The notes: generated by a model from the letters alone, not told the origin. A DNA stretch of 64,000 bases from Streptomyces roseicoloratus (GCF_004117935.1 NZ_SDOY01000118.1:186001-250000); one strand, 5' to 3'. Positions 55,099 through 63,821 are shown, counted from the stretch's first letter. A program made the numbers and translations.

Positions 55099-56924
55099 GC
55101 GCGGAGCGCCTCCTGCACCTGCTCGACCGTGAGCCACGGCTCGGGCGCGAGGATCTTCGCGACCTGCGGCGAGAAGGCCGGGGACGAGACGACGACCTCG
55201 GCGGTCGGCCCGTCGGCGACCACCTCACCGCCCGCGACGATCACGACACGGTGTGCGAGCTCCGCGGCCAGCTCCACGTCGTGGGTGGCGAGCACGATGG
55301 CGTGCCCGTCGGCGGCGAGCGCCCGCAGGTGGGTCACCAGGCGGGCCTTCGCCGCGTAGTCCAGGCCCCGGGTCGGCTCGTCGAGCAGCAGGAGCGGCGG
55401 GCGGGCGGTCAGGACGACGGCGAGGGCGAGCGCGAGCCGCTGGCCCTCGGACAGGTCCCGCGGGTGCGTGCCGTCCGCGACGCCCGGCAGCAGCTCCGAC
55501 ACCAGCTCCCGGCAGGTGCCGGGCGCGGCGCCCGCGTCGGCGTCGGCCGCGGCGCACTCCGCCGCGACGGTGTCCGCGTACAGCAGGTCCCGCGGCTCCT
55601 GGGGCACGAGGCCCACGTGCCGGATCAGCTCGCGCGGATCGGTGGTGTGCGGGGTGAGTCCGGCGACCCGGACCCGGCCGCCCGTCGGCGCGACCATGCC
55701 GACGAGCGCCCCGAGCAGCGTGGACTTCCCGGCCCCGTTCCGCCCCATGAGCGCGACGGTCTCCCCGGCCGCGACCCGCACGGTCACCTGCCGCAGCGCC
55801 TCGACCCGCCCGCGACGGACGGCGAGGCGGTCGACGGAGACGAGCGGGCCGGCGGGGGAGGCGGCGGTGCCGGTGCCGGTGCCCGTGCCCGTGCCAGTGC
55901 CCGTTCCGGCTGCGGTTGCGGTTGCGGTGCCGACGGGGCGCGTACGGCGCCGCCGGAACAGGGAGAACCTCGGCACAGGCGCCTCCGCGACCGCCCCCGC
56001 ACCCACGGCCGCGGCGCCCGGACCCGGATCCACAGCCTGACGCGCAGCCCCAGCCGCAGCCCCAACCGGAGCCGCAGCCGCAGCCCCAGCCGCAGCCCCA
56101 GCCGGAGCCGGAGCCGGGGACCGGGACAGGCGGGCCTTCAGGGGGTCGGAGGCCCGTCGGGCGTCGCGGACGGAGAGGGGAAGAGGGGACCAGCCCGCCA
56201 GGCGGCCCAGGGCGACGACCGGAGGGTGGACCGGGGACACGGACATGATCTCGGCGGGCGGGCCCAGGACCGCTTCCGGCAGGAGCAGGACCTGGTCCGC
56301 GTACTGCACCACCCGCTCCAGGCGGTGCTCCGCCATCAGGACCGTCGTGCCCAGGTCGTGGACCAGGCGCTGCAGCACCGCGAGCACGTCCTCCGCGGCC
56401 GACGGGTCGAGCGCCGACGTCGGCTCGTCGAGGACGAGGACCTTCGGGTGCGGCGTCAGCACCGATCCGATCGCGACCCGCTGCTGCTGCCCGCCCGACA
56501 GCGTGGCGATGGGACGGTCGCGCAGTTCCGCGAGGCCGAGCAGGTCGAGCGTCTCCTCGACGCGCCGCCGCATCACCGACGGCGCGAGCCCCAGCGACTC
56601 CATGCCGTAGGCCAGCTCGTCCTCGACCGTGTCGGTGACGAAGTGCGCCGCCGGGTCCTGCCCGACCGTGCCCACCAGATCCGCCAGCTCACGCGGCGGA
56701 TGCGTCCGCGTGTCCCGCCCGTCCACCGTCACCCGGCCGCTCAGGGTGCCGCCCGTGAAGTGCGGGACCAGGCCCGAGACGGCGCCCAGGAGGGTCGACT
56801 TGCCGACGCCCGACGGGCCGACGAGCAGCACGAGCTCGCCCTCGGGCACGGTCAGGTCGACGTTCTTCAGCGTGGGTTCGGCCTCGCCGTCGTACGCGAC
56901 CGACACGTTCTCGAAGCGGATCAC
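55095..56924 (-). CDS. ECF transporter fused double ATPase (EcfA1-EcfA2)
   Basis: A 609-residue protein with two ABC ATPase domains. Domain 1: Walker A LLVGPSGVGKST (about 33-44), signature LSGGQQQRVAIG, Walker B VLVLDEPTSALDP. Domain 2: Walker A LMGRNGAGKST, signature LSEGQRLALALA, Walker B PLLLLDEPTRGLDY. The 95-residue linker is low-complexity, coded by 6-bp-type GTGCCG repeats and CAGCCGCAGCCC repeats (about 55870-56120). One protein thus supplies both ATPases of the ECF module. ATGA overlaps on both sides couple it to EcfT and EcfS. Confidence 0.93.
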   Translation of the reverse strand: MIRFENVSVAYDGEAEPTLKNVDLTVPEGELVLLVGPSGVGKSTLLGAVSGLVPHFTGGTLSGRVTVDGRDTRTHPPRELADLVGTVGQDPAAHFVTDTVEDELAYGMESLGLAPSVMRRRVEETLDLLGLAELRDRPIATLSGGQQQRVAIGSVLTPHPKVLVLDEPTSALDPSAAEDVLAVLQRLVHDLGTTVLMAEHRLERVVQYADQVLLLPEAVLGPPAEIMSVSPVHPPVVALGRLAGWSPLPLSVRDARRASDPLKARLSRSPAPAPAGAAAGAAAAAPVGAAAGAARQAVDPGPGAAAVGAGAVAEAPVPRFSLFRRRRTRPVGTATATAAGTGTGTGTGTGTGTAASPAGPLVSVDRLAVRRGRVEALRQVTVRVAAGETVALMGRNGAGKSTLLGALVGMVAPTGGRVRVAGLTPHTTDPRELIRHVGLVPQEPRDLLYADTVAAECAAADADAGAAPGTCRELVSELLPGVADGTHPRDLSEGQRLALALAVVLTARPPLLLLDEPTRGLDYAAKARLVTHLRALAADGHAIVLATHDVELAAELAHRVVIVAGGEVVADGPTAEVVVSSPAFSPQVAKILAPEPWLTVEQVQEALRA

Positions 56925-58144
56925 GGGCGCGGACTCTCCTTGCGTGCCTCGTCTACGTCACGTACGTCCTTTGGCGCGGGGCTCCCACCGGCCGCGGGCG
57001 CCGTCGGTGCCACGGGCGGCACCGGCGCCACGAACGCCGGCAACAGGCCGACCAGCACCGAGACGGCCGGCCACACCGGCAGCGCCGGCGCCTCCAGCGG
57101 TACGACCCCGGGGTGCAGCGCCTCCGGCACGGCCGCGCCGGTACGGATCACCAGCACCGCCACCGCCACCCCGGAACCGGCGACCAGCCACGCCCGCACA
57201 CCCCACCGGTCCGGCCGGTAGCGCGTGCGCACCGCCCTGCGCCCGCCGAGCCGCAGCCCCGCGACCGCCGCGACGAGCCCCGCCACGCACAGCGGCAGCC
57301 CGTACCCGGCGCCCTGCGCGGCCAGCAGGCCGTACGAGCCGGCGCACACGCCGAGCAGCCCGCCGAGCGTCAGCGCGTTGGTCGTGCGCCGCACGGCGGG
57401 CGGCACCTGCGCCGTACGGCCGTACCCGCGCGCGTCCATCGACGCCGCAACCGCCACCGATCGCTCCAGCGCGCCCTCGATCACGGGCAGCCCGATCTGC
57501 AGCAGCGCCCGCACGCCGCCGGCCGGCCGGCCGCGCAGCCGGCGTGCGGTGCGCAGCCGCACCACGTCGGCGACGAGGTTCGGCGCGAACGTCATGGCCA
57601 CGACGACGGCGACCCCGGCCTCGTACAGCGCCCCCGGCAGCGACTTCAGCAGCCGGGAGGGATTGGCGAGCGCGTTCGCCGCGCCCACGCAGATCAGCAG
57701 GGCGGCCAGCTTCAGCCCGTCGTACAGCGCGAACAGCAGCTGCTCGGCCGTGACCCGGCCGCCGAACCGGATTCCCTGCGCCCAGTCGGGCAGGGGCACT
57801 TCGGGCAGCGTGAACAGCGGGTGCGAGCCGGGGATCGGCGAGCCGAGGAGCAGCGAGAAGAGCACGCGGAGCCCGACCACGAAGAGACCGAGCTTCACGA
57901 ACGCGCCGTACGAGCGGGCCCAGGGCGCGTCGGTACGGCGGGCGGCGACGACATAACCGGCGACGCCCACGATCAGCCCGAGCAGCAGCGGATTGGTGGT
58001 CCGCGACGCGGCCACGGCCAGCCCGAGCGCCCAGAGCCACCAGGCACCGGGGTGCAGCGCGTTGGCCCGCGTGGCGGCCGGCGCCCGCAGGCGCGCGGCC
58101 GGCCCGGGCGCCTCCGCCTGCCCCGCCGGCGGTCTCGCGGTCAT
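56921..58144 (-). CDS. ECF transporter T component (EcfT-like)
   Basis: A 407-residue membrane protein with about seven to eight helices. The EcfT coupling motif is present as VAASMDARGYGRTAQVPP (Ala-Arg-Gly), preceded by LIQ-like LLQIGLPVIEGALERS. Other helices include TTNPLLLGLIVGVAGYVVAA and FVKLGLFVVGLRVLFSLLLG. The C-terminal 130 residues add further helices beyond the usual length. It links the ATPases to the S component. It overlaps genes on both sides. Confidence 0.9.
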   Translation of the reverse strand: MTARPPAGQAEAPGPAARLRAPAATRANALHPGAWWLWALGLAVAASRTTNPLLLGLIVGVAGYVVAARRTDAPWARSYGAFVKLGLFVVGLRVLFSLLLGSPIPGSHPLFTLPEVPLPDWAQGIRFGGRVTAEQLLFALYDGLKLAALLICVGAANALANPSRLLKSLPGALYEAGVAVVVAMTFAPNLVADVVRLRTARRLRGRPAGGVRALLQIGLPVIEGALERSVAVAASMDARGYGRTAQVPPAVRRTTNALTLGGLLGVCAGSYGLLAAQGAGYGLPLCVAGLVAAVAGLRLGGRRAVRTRYRPDRWGVRAWLVAGSGVAVAVLVIRTGAAVPEALHPGVVPLEAPALPVWPAVSVLVGLLPAFVAPVPPVAPTAPAAGGSPAPKDVRDVDEARKESPRP

Positions 58145-58887
58145 CGGCCGCGGCGGCGGGCCTGCCAGACGCCCGCGGCGCCGAGGAGGAGCACGGCGGC
58201 TCCGCCCGCGACGAGACCGAGGGACGGGCCACCGGTGTCCGACGAGGCCGACGAGGAAGAGGAGGAAGAGGAGGAAGAGGAGGCGGACGGGGCGGGCTCC
58301 GCCGTCGGCTTCGTGCCCGGCTTCGTCCCCGGCGCGGTGTCCGGCAGCGTCACCTGCTCGCCGCAGCCCTGCCGCGGGTAGCCGGAGATGCCGCACAACA
58401 GCGCGTTGCTGTCGTACCGCAGCGGCTTGGCGACGGCCGCCAGTGCCTCCGCGGCGGTGGCCTCCTCCCGTACGCGCGGGCAGTCGGTCCGTACCGCCGG
58501 AATCGGCGGGGTCTCGCCGGTCGGCGCGTCCTCGGCGCCGCCGAAGTCGACGACCACGGCGACCCGCTTCGTCCCGTCCTTCTTCCCGACGCCCGCGCAG
58601 ATGCGGGCGAAGTCGGGGGCGGCGGAGGGCTGGGTCGCGTCGGCGGCGTCACGGCTGACGGCGAAGCGGAAGCCGACGACGTCGCCGTCCTCGGGCCGGG
58701 CGAGCGCCGGGCCCAGGGAGGCGTAGCCCCACTTCCCGACGGCGCCGGAACCGGAACCGGCGGTCGTGCCCGAGGCCGGGCCCTCCCAGAAGGACCAGTA
58801 GCGGTAGCCGGACTCCGCCCCGGCGGGCGCCGCGACGGCGAGCGTCAGGATCGCTGCGCCGACGCCCGCGGCGAGCCGGGTCCTCAC
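58141..58887 (-). CDS. SCO2322-like secreted anchored protein of the B12 operon
   Basis: A 248-residue exported protein. A signal peptide (GVGAAILTLAVAAPAGA) precedes a beta-rich domain starting SGYRYWSFWEGPASG and DGDVVGFRFAVS, with two Cys pairs later (FARICAG, RTDCP, LLCGISGYPRQGCG). A Pro/Ser linker with ten-plus serines leads to a membrane helix (GLVAGGAAVLLLGAAGVW) and a basic tail. The family is of unknown function. The aromatic N-terminal motif and operon suggest a DUF4430-like corrinoid-contacting domain. This is inference. The GTG overlaps the upstream stop (GTGA). Confidence 0.8.
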   Translation of the reverse strand: MRTRLAAGVGAAILTLAVAAPAGAESGYRYWSFWEGPASGTTAGSGSGAVGKWGYASLGPALARPEDGDVVGFRFAVSRDAADATQPSAAPDFARICAGVGKKDGTKRVAVVVDFGGAEDAPTGETPPIPAVRTDCPRVREEATAAEALAAVAKPLRYDSNALLCGISGYPRQGCGEQVTLPDTAPGTKPGTKPTAEPAPSASSSSSSSSSSSASSDTGGPSLGLVAGGAAVLLLGAAGVWQARRRGR

Positions 58888-60203
58888 TTCTTGCGGCCGC
58901 TCAGAAGGAAGCCGATGCCGACGCCGACGACCGTGCCGATGCCGATGATCCACCACAGGTCGAAGCCGCCCTCGTCCTCGTCGGCGCCCGCGGACGCCTG
59001 CGAGTTGTCGGGCGCCTTGGGCTCGGGGCCGGTGGCGTTCAGCTTCTTCAGGAGGTCGACCGTGCCGAAGGCGCGCGGGTCGGTGTCCATGGCGTGCGCG
59101 GCGAAGACCAGCTGGGCGTAGGCGGCGGGGCCGTTGGTCTCGGCCCAGGTCGCGGCGTTCTTCTCGAGCCAGGCCAGCGCGCCGCCGGCCTCCTTCTTGG
59201 CGCCGGAGGCGGCGAGCGCCACGACGGCGTCGGCGGTGTTGCCGTAGTCGGGCAGCTCGGCGGGCTCGGCGGCGCCGGGCATCGGGGGCGCGACGAGGTG
59301 GCCGGTCTTCGCGAGCTGCGCGGCGAGGTAGGAGGCGCCGTTGAGGGCGGCCCGCTCGGGCGTGGGCTTGCCGGTCTGGTCGGTGCAGACCGGCTTCTGC
59401 TCGGGGTCCGCGCCGCGGGCGGTGATGCCCTTGCCGAGGCCGGCCAGGGTGGCGGCGGCCGTGGCGTCGGCGTTGGCGAGGAGCTTGCCGTTCTTGTCGG
59501 GCTGGTAGGCGAAGGCGCCCCCGGCACCGGCCGCGGTCTTGTCCGTCGTGCCGGCGGCGGCCTTGTCCGCCTCGCCGCCCGCGGCCTTCTCCGTCCCACC
59601 GGTGCACGGCAGGGCGAAGGTGAGGAGCGCGTCGTACGGGGTCTTGCCGTCGGCCGACTTCACGAGGCCGGGGCGGACGCCGGAGGCGGCGAAGGCGCCG
59701 ATGACGATCGAGGTGGAGTTGGCGTCGCTGGGGCCGCCGGGCATGTAGCCCCAGCCGCCGTCCTTGTTCTGGACGCTCTTCAGCCACTCGACGCCCGCCT
59801 TGACGGCCTTGTCGTTCTTCGCCGGGGCGACGGACTGGCGCTTCACCGCGCCGAGGGCCTGGACGGCGGCGGCGGTGGAGTTGCTGTCCACCATGGTCGT
59901 GGCGTCGCAGGCCTTCGCCGGGTCCGGGCGGTACGCGGCGAAGCCGCCGTTGGCGCACTGCTGGCCGAGCAGCCAGTCCACGGCCTGGTCGGCGGGCTGG
60001 ATCCCGGAGGTGCGCTGCGCGAGGAAGGCGAGCGACTGCCGCCAGACGCCGTCGTAGGTCGGGTCGGACGTGCCGTAGAGCCCCGCCGGGACCGTGACGG
60101 GCGAGGGGGTCGGCGAGGGCGCTGCGGCGGCCACTCCGGCGGCGGTGGTGCTGAGCACGGCACCGGCCGCGAGTGCGGCGGCGGCGCGGCGAACGCTGAT
60201 CAT
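58884..60203 (-). CDS. Secreted alpha/alpha-barrel (prenyltransferase/squalene cyclase-fold) surface protein
   Basis: A 439-residue exported protein. A signal peptide (AAAALAAGAVLSTTAAGVAA) precedes repeats of the prenyltransferase/squalene-oxidase type: QQCANGGFAAYRPD, QNKDGGWGYMPGG, DYGNTADAVVALAASG and LAWLEKNAATWAETNGPAAY. It ends with a membrane helix (LWWIIGIGTVVGVGIGFLL) and SGRKK. An Ala/Thr/Lys insert lies near 205-225. No catalytic Asp cluster of cyclases is evident, so a binding role is more likely. The alpha6/alpha6 barrel is the fold of the B12-binding domain in intrinsic factor. First gene after the cobalamin riboswitch; AGAGGG precedes the ATG. Confidence 0.82.
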   Translation of the reverse strand: MISVRRAAAALAAGAVLSTTAAGVAAAAPSPTPSPVTVPAGLYGTSDPTYDGVWRQSLAFLAQRTSGIQPADQAVDWLLGQQCANGGFAAYRPDPAKACDATTMVDSNSTAAAVQALGAVKRQSVAPAKNDKAVKAGVEWLKSVQNKDGGWGYMPGGPSDANSTSIVIGAFAASGVRPGLVKSADGKTPYDALLTFALPCTGGTEKAAGGEADKAAAGTTDKTAAGAGGAFAYQPDKNGKLLANADATAAATLAGLGKGITARGADPEQKPVCTDQTGKPTPERAALNGASYLAAQLAKTGHLVAPPMPGAAEPAELPDYGNTADAVVALAASGAKKEAGGALAWLEKNAATWAETNGPAAYAQLVFAAHAMDTDPRAFGTVDLLKKLNATGPEPKAPDNSQASAGADEDEGGFDLWWIIGIGTVVGVGIGFLLSGRKK

Positions 60204-60224
60204 GGGTCCCTCTCTGCGGGCACC

Positions 60225-60390
60225 GGACACCGGCACCCCGGGGGGCCAGCCTCCGGCGCCGTATTCCTCGACGGTGCCGGCGCTCACGTCCCGTACCGGG
60301 CATTCCGACTCGCCACTCGGGGTGGCTCACGGCTGCGGGTCAGTGCCGGATTCCCACCGGCTTCCCCCCGCACGGGCATGACGACGACCG
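60225..60390 (-). promoter_or_regulatory. Cobalamin riboswitch
   Basis: On the minus strand the leader contains GAAGCCGGTGGGAATCCGGC, then ACTGACCCGCAGCCGTGAGC, a CCACCCCGAGTGG hairpin, and GAGTCGGAATGCCCGGTAC. These are the B12-box core and the conserved distal block of cobalamin riboswitches. A downstream CCGGCACC/GGTGCCGG pair (60270-60235 region) could form the expression platform before the AGAGGG ribosome site. It precedes the five-gene ECF operon. Confidence 0.93.
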
Positions 60391-60431
60391 CCCACTTTAC
60401 CGGCCTGCCGCCGGCCGCTCCCGGAGCCGTA

Positions 60432-60558
60432 CGTCACACCGCCGGGCGCGCCCCGCCAGGTGCGCCGCGTCACACCGCCAGGTACGCGCCCGCCACCCGC
60501 TGCCGTGTCACACCGTCAGGTACGCGCCCGCCACCGCTGCCGCGTCACACCGCCACGT
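60432..60558. repeat. Four ~37-bp tandem repeats including the MBL gene 3' end
   Basis: GTCACACCG.CAGGTACGCGC-type units at 60433, 60469, 60507 and 60544. The last unit covers the final codons and stop of the MBL gene, so the others look like duplicated gene tails. Confidence 0.8.
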
Positions 60559-61597
60559 ACGCCACCGGGTCGGTGCCGGCCACCGGCTCGGCGCGGCCCA
60601 GCTTCACCAGGCGGCGGACGTGGGCCTCGGCCTCGCTGACGGCGATGTTGCGGGAACCGTACGGGATGCGGTCCCAGGGACGGTTCCACTCCATGCGCTC
60701 GGCGAGCTGCCACGGCGTGAGCGGCACGACGAGCAGGGCCAGCAGTCCGGTGAGGCGTTCCTCGTGGTGGGCGAGGAGCTCGCGGACCCGGCCGGCGGCG
60801 TCGGTGAAGGCGTGCTGGTGGGCCGGGAGCACCTCGGCGACGCCGAGCCGGCCGATCCGCTCCAGCGAGTCGAGGTAGTCGCCCAGGGGGTCGGTCCCGG
60901 TGACGTCGTCGGGGTCCTCGTACAGGCCGATGTGGGGGCTGATGCCGGGCAGCAGGTGGTCGCCGGAGAACAGCCGGCCGTGGCCGGGCAGCCCGGCCGG
61001 ATGGGCCTCCTCCAGGTGGAGGCAGACGTGGCCGGGCGTGTGGCCCGGCGTCCAGACGGCGCGGAGCCGGCGGCCGGCCAGGTCGAGGAGCTCGCCGGGC
61101 ACGATCTCGCGGTCGGGCAGCGCGGAGCGCAGTCCGGGCAGCGTCCGCATCCGCCCGCCCGCGGCCCGGGCGGCGCGCAGCGGGGCGGTGTGCTCGTCGG
61201 GCGCGCCGACGGCGGCGAGCTTGCGGGCCAGGTAGTCGAGCCAGGTCCCGGGCTCGGCGTCGCGGGTGCGGCGGACGACGGCGATGTCGGCGGCGTGCAT
61301 GGCGATCCAGGCGCCGGACTCCTCGCGCACCCTGCCGGAGAGGCCGTGGTGGTCGGGGTGGTGGTGGGTGACGACGACGCCGTGGACGTCGGCGGGCGAG
61401 AGGCCCAGAGCGCCGAGCCCGGCCGAGAGCTCGCCCCAGGACTCGGGATCGTCCCAGCCGGTGTCGACGAGTACGGGCCCGCGGTCGGTGTCGAGGACGT
61501 GGACGAGGGTGTGCCCGAGCGGGTTGTCCGGGATCGGCACCCGCAACGACCAGACGCCCCCGCCGTGTCGGGTCACCGCTTCGGTCACCTCGGTCAT
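60545..61597 (-). CDS. MBL-fold metallo-hydrolase with C-terminal wHTH-like domain
   Basis: A 350-residue metallo-beta-lactamase-fold hydrolase. The metal motif is VVVTHHHPDHHG (near 75-86), with AVWTPGHTPGHVCLHLE, LFSGDHLLPG and the late EVLPAHQHAF histidine. The C-terminal 80 residues (LTPWQLAERMEWNRPW, VSEAEAHVRRLVKLGRAEPV) resemble the winged-helix tail of lactonase/LACTB2-type members. In actinobacteria such hydrolases sit in lipid and steroid degradation regulons, where they may cleave acyl-CoA or lactone intermediates. ATG follows GAGGGCGCC. The promoter carries a dyad shared with the CYP125-like gene. Confidence 0.87.
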   Translation of the reverse strand: MTEVTEAVTRHGGGVWSLRVPIPDNPLGHTLVHVLDTDRGPVLVDTGWDDPESWGELSAGLGALGLSPADVHGVVVTHHHPDHHGLSGRVREESGAWIAMHAADIAVVRRTRDAEPGTWLDYLARKLAAVGAPDEHTAPLRAARAAGGRMRTLPGLRSALPDREIVPGELLDLAGRRLRAVWTPGHTPGHVCLHLEEAHPAGLPGHGRLFSGDHLLPGISPHIGLYEDPDDVTGTDPLGDYLDSLERIGRLGVAEVLPAHQHAFTDAAGRVRELLAHHEERLTGLLALLVVPLTPWQLAERMEWNRPWDRIPYGSRNIAVSEAEAHVRRLVKLGRAEPVAGTDPVAYVAV

Positions 61598-61642
61598 GGC
61601 GCCCTCATCTCGAGTCGGCTCGGTCCCGGTACGGCCAGGGCC

Positions 61643-61676
61643 ACTATAACGAGAACTGACGTGTCGTCAGAGACCT
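61643..61676 (-). promoter_or_regulatory. MBL promoter with overlapping dyad
   Basis: On the minus strand, -10 TATAGT (61648-61643) lies 17 bp after TCTGAC. The perfect dyad CTGACG-TGT-CGTCAG (61656-61670) covers the -35/spacer area, a position suited to repression. Confidence 0.55.
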
Positions 61677-61933
61677 GTGCGCGCTTCGGGATTCAGGCCG
61701 GGCGTCCCCTCTGCAGGGGGTCGCCGAAGCCGCGGCCCGTTCGTGCGGCGCGGTGCGCAGACCCTCGTGGGCGGCGCGGCGCTCGCCGCGCCGGGCGTGC
61801 CGGTCGGGGTGGGGGCCGTGGGTGCACGGCCCTGACGGGCCCCGCTCCCGTTCGCCGCGCTCCCTCGCCGCCGGTGGTGAACCCGCTGGTGGGGGTGGGC
61901 CCCGTTCGGTCCCGCGTATGGCCAACTGAAACG

Positions 61934-61951
61934 AGAACTGGTATCAGTTCT
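61934..61951. promoter_or_regulatory. Operator-like dyad upstream of the ALDH gene
   Basis: AGAACTG-GTAT-CAGTTCT, perfect 7-bp arms. It shares the AGAAC-N8-GTTCT layout with the site before the FadA5-like gene. Confidence 0.6.
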
Positions 61952-62000
61952 GGAACTGAAGCACCGTCAGAAATCGCGTGGTTCCGGGAGGCAGTCGGTC

Positions 62001-63473
62001 ATGACCGAGCTTGTGGAGCACGGAAAACTGTTCATCGGCGGCGAGTTGACCGATCCGCTCGGCAGCGAGGTCATCGAGGTGATCTCCCCGCACACCGAGG
62101 AGGTCATCGGCCGCGTCCCGCACGCCGCCGAGGCCGATGTCGACCGGGCCGTCGCCGCCGCGCGCCGCGCCTTCGACCACGGCCCCTGGCCGCGGGCCAC
62201 GCTGGAGGAGCGGATCGAGGTCGTCGGGCGGATCAAGGACGCCGTCGCCGTACGGCACGAGGAGATCGCCCGTTCCATCAGCTCCCAGAACGGCTCGCCC
62301 TACTCCTGGTCCGTCCTCGCGCAGGCGCTCGGCGCGATGATGGTGTGGGATTCGGCCATCACGGTGGCCCGGCAGTACGCCTTCGAGGAGCGGCGGGCCG
62401 GAGTCCTCGGGCCGCTGCTCGTCCGGCGCGAGCCGGTCGGCGTGGTGGCGGCCGTGGTGCCGTGGAACGTGCCGCAGTTCACCGCCGCCGCCAAACTCGG
62501 GCCCGCGCTGCTCGCGGGCTGCTCCGTGATCCTCAAGCCCTCGCCGGAGTCGCCGCTCGACGCGTACATCCTCGGCGAGATCGCGGCCGAGGCCGGGCTG
62601 CCCGAAGGCGTCCTCTCCATCCTGCCCGCGGACCGGGAGGTCAGCGAGTACCTGGTCGGGCACCCCGGCGTCGACAAGGTCTCCTTCACCGGCTCGGTGG
62701 CGGCCGGCCGGCGCGTCATGGAGGTCGCCTCCCGCCACCTCACCCGCGTCACCCTGGAACTCGGCGGCAAGTCCGCCGCGGTCGTCCTGCCGGACGCGGA
62801 CCTCGACGCGGCCGTCGCCGGGATCGTGCCCGCCGCGTGGATGAACAACGGCCAGGCCTGCGTCGCCCAGACCCGCATCCTCGCCCCGCGCTCCCGCTAC
62901 GAGGAGATCGCCGAGGCGTTCGCGGCGGCGGCAGGCGCGCTCGTCGTCGGCGACCCGCTGGACCCGGCCACCCAGGTCGGCCCGCTCGTCGCCCGCCGCC
63001 AGCAGCAGCGCTCGCTCGACTACATCGGCATCGGCCAGGCGGAGGGCGCCAAGGTCCTGGCCGGCGGCGGCCGTCCGGCGGGCCTGGACCGCGGCTGGTA
63101 CGTCGAACCGACCCTCTTCGGCGGCGTCGACAACACGATGCGGATCGCCCGCGAGGAGATCTTCGGCCCGGTCATCTGCCTCCTCCCGTACGAGGACGAG
63201 GCCGAGGCGCTGCGGATCGCGAACGACTCCGACTACGGGCTCTCCGGCAGCGTCTGGACCGGCGACGTCGACCGCGGCGTCGACTTCGCCCGCCGGGTCC
63301 GCACCGGCACCTTCAACGTCAACACCTTCAGCCTCGACATGCTCGGCCCGTTCGGCGGCTACAAGAACAGCGGCCTGGGCCGGGAGTTCGGGCCCGAGGG
63401 CCTGTCCGAGTACCTGGAGCACAAGATGATCCACCTGCCCGCCGGCTACGAGGGCCCGGGGAGTGGTGCCTGA
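62001..63473 (+). CDS. Aldehyde dehydrogenase (NAD(P)+)
   Basis: A 490-residue ALDH. Catalytic C287 is in WMNNGQACVAQTR, the general base E253 in TLELGGKSAAV, and the cofactor motif FTGSVAAGRRVM with PWNVPQFTAAAKLGPALLAG. The C-terminal EEIFGPVICLLPY and FGGYKNSGLGRE are typical. It resembles actinobacterial ALDHs placed in terpenoid or steroid catabolic operons and probably oxidises an aldehyde formed by a P450. GGGAGG lies upstream of the ATG. The stop overlaps the ferredoxin start by one base. Confidence 0.92.
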   Translation: MTELVEHGKLFIGGELTDPLGSEVIEVISPHTEEVIGRVPHAAEADVDRAVAAARRAFDHGPWPRATLEERIEVVGRIKDAVAVRHEEIARSISSQNGSPYSWSVLAQALGAMMVWDSAITVARQYAFEERRAGVLGPLLVRREPVGVVAAVVPWNVPQFTAAAKLGPALLAGCSVILKPSPESPLDAYILGEIAAEAGLPEGVLSILPADREVSEYLVGHPGVDKVSFTGSVAAGRRVMEVASRHLTRVTLELGGKSAAVVLPDADLDAAVAGIVPAAWMNNGQACVAQTRILAPRSRYEEIAEAFAAAAGALVVGDPLDPATQVGPLVARRQQQRSLDYIGIGQAEGAKVLAGGGRPAGLDRGWYVEPTLFGGVDNTMRIAREEIFGPVICLLPYEDEAEALRIANDSDYGLSGSVWTGDVDRGVDFARRVRTGTFNVNTFSLDMLGPFGGYKNSGLGREFGPEGLSEYLEHKMIHLPAGYEGPGSGA

Positions 63474-63706
63474 TGGGCGACCGCTGGCACGTGGAGGTCG
63501 ACCGGGGCGTCTGCATCGGCTCCGGCATGTGCGTCGGCCACGCCCCCGACGCCTTCCGCCTCGACACCGCCCGCCAGTCCCACCCGCGCGAGCCGGTGTC
63601 GGACGCGAACGAACGCCTCCTCGCGGCGGCGGAGGGCTGCCCGGTGGAGGCGATCTCCCTCGCCCTCGCGGACGGCGGCGAGCCGGTGTTCCCGCCGGAG
63701 GAGTAG
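63473..63706 (+). CDS. 3Fe-4S ferredoxin (P450 partner type)
   Basis: A 77-residue ferredoxin. The cluster ligands C14, C20 (CIGSGMC) and C56 (EGCPVEAI) follow the C-x5-C...CP pattern of 3Fe-4S ferredoxins that deliver electrons to bacterial P450s. No P450 gene is adjacent, but a CYP125-like gene with a related promoter dyad lies about 12 kb upstream. The ATG overlaps the ALDH stop (TGATG), so the two are co-translated. Confidence 0.92.
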   Translation: MGDRWHVEVDRGVCIGSGMCVGHAPDAFRLDTARQSHPREPVSDANERLLAAAEGCPVEAISLALADGGEPVFPPEE

Positions 63707-63821
63707 CCGCCCGGGGCGCCACGGCCTTCGTCCCGACCCCGGACAAGGGCTTCCCTTATGCAAAACTACTGCCTTGATCACGGGGGCAAGAGGCCCTTGT
63801 GCGCGCGGAATGGGGAGTGTT

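Larger units (their letters stand above)
61598..62000. other. Divergent regulatory region between MBL and ALDH genes
   Basis: 403 bp, no gene recognised. Each end holds an operator-like dyad with a common ACGAGAACTG sequence (61649-61658 and 61931-61940). The middle is GC-rich with a GGCGGCGCGGCG/CGCCGCGCC hairpin. Confidence 0.6.

Noticed and set aside
61644..61925. 93-codon minus-strand frame between MBL and ALDH genes
   Set aside because: Low-complexity Arg/Pro/Glu product that crosses both promoter dyads and lacks a ribosome site.
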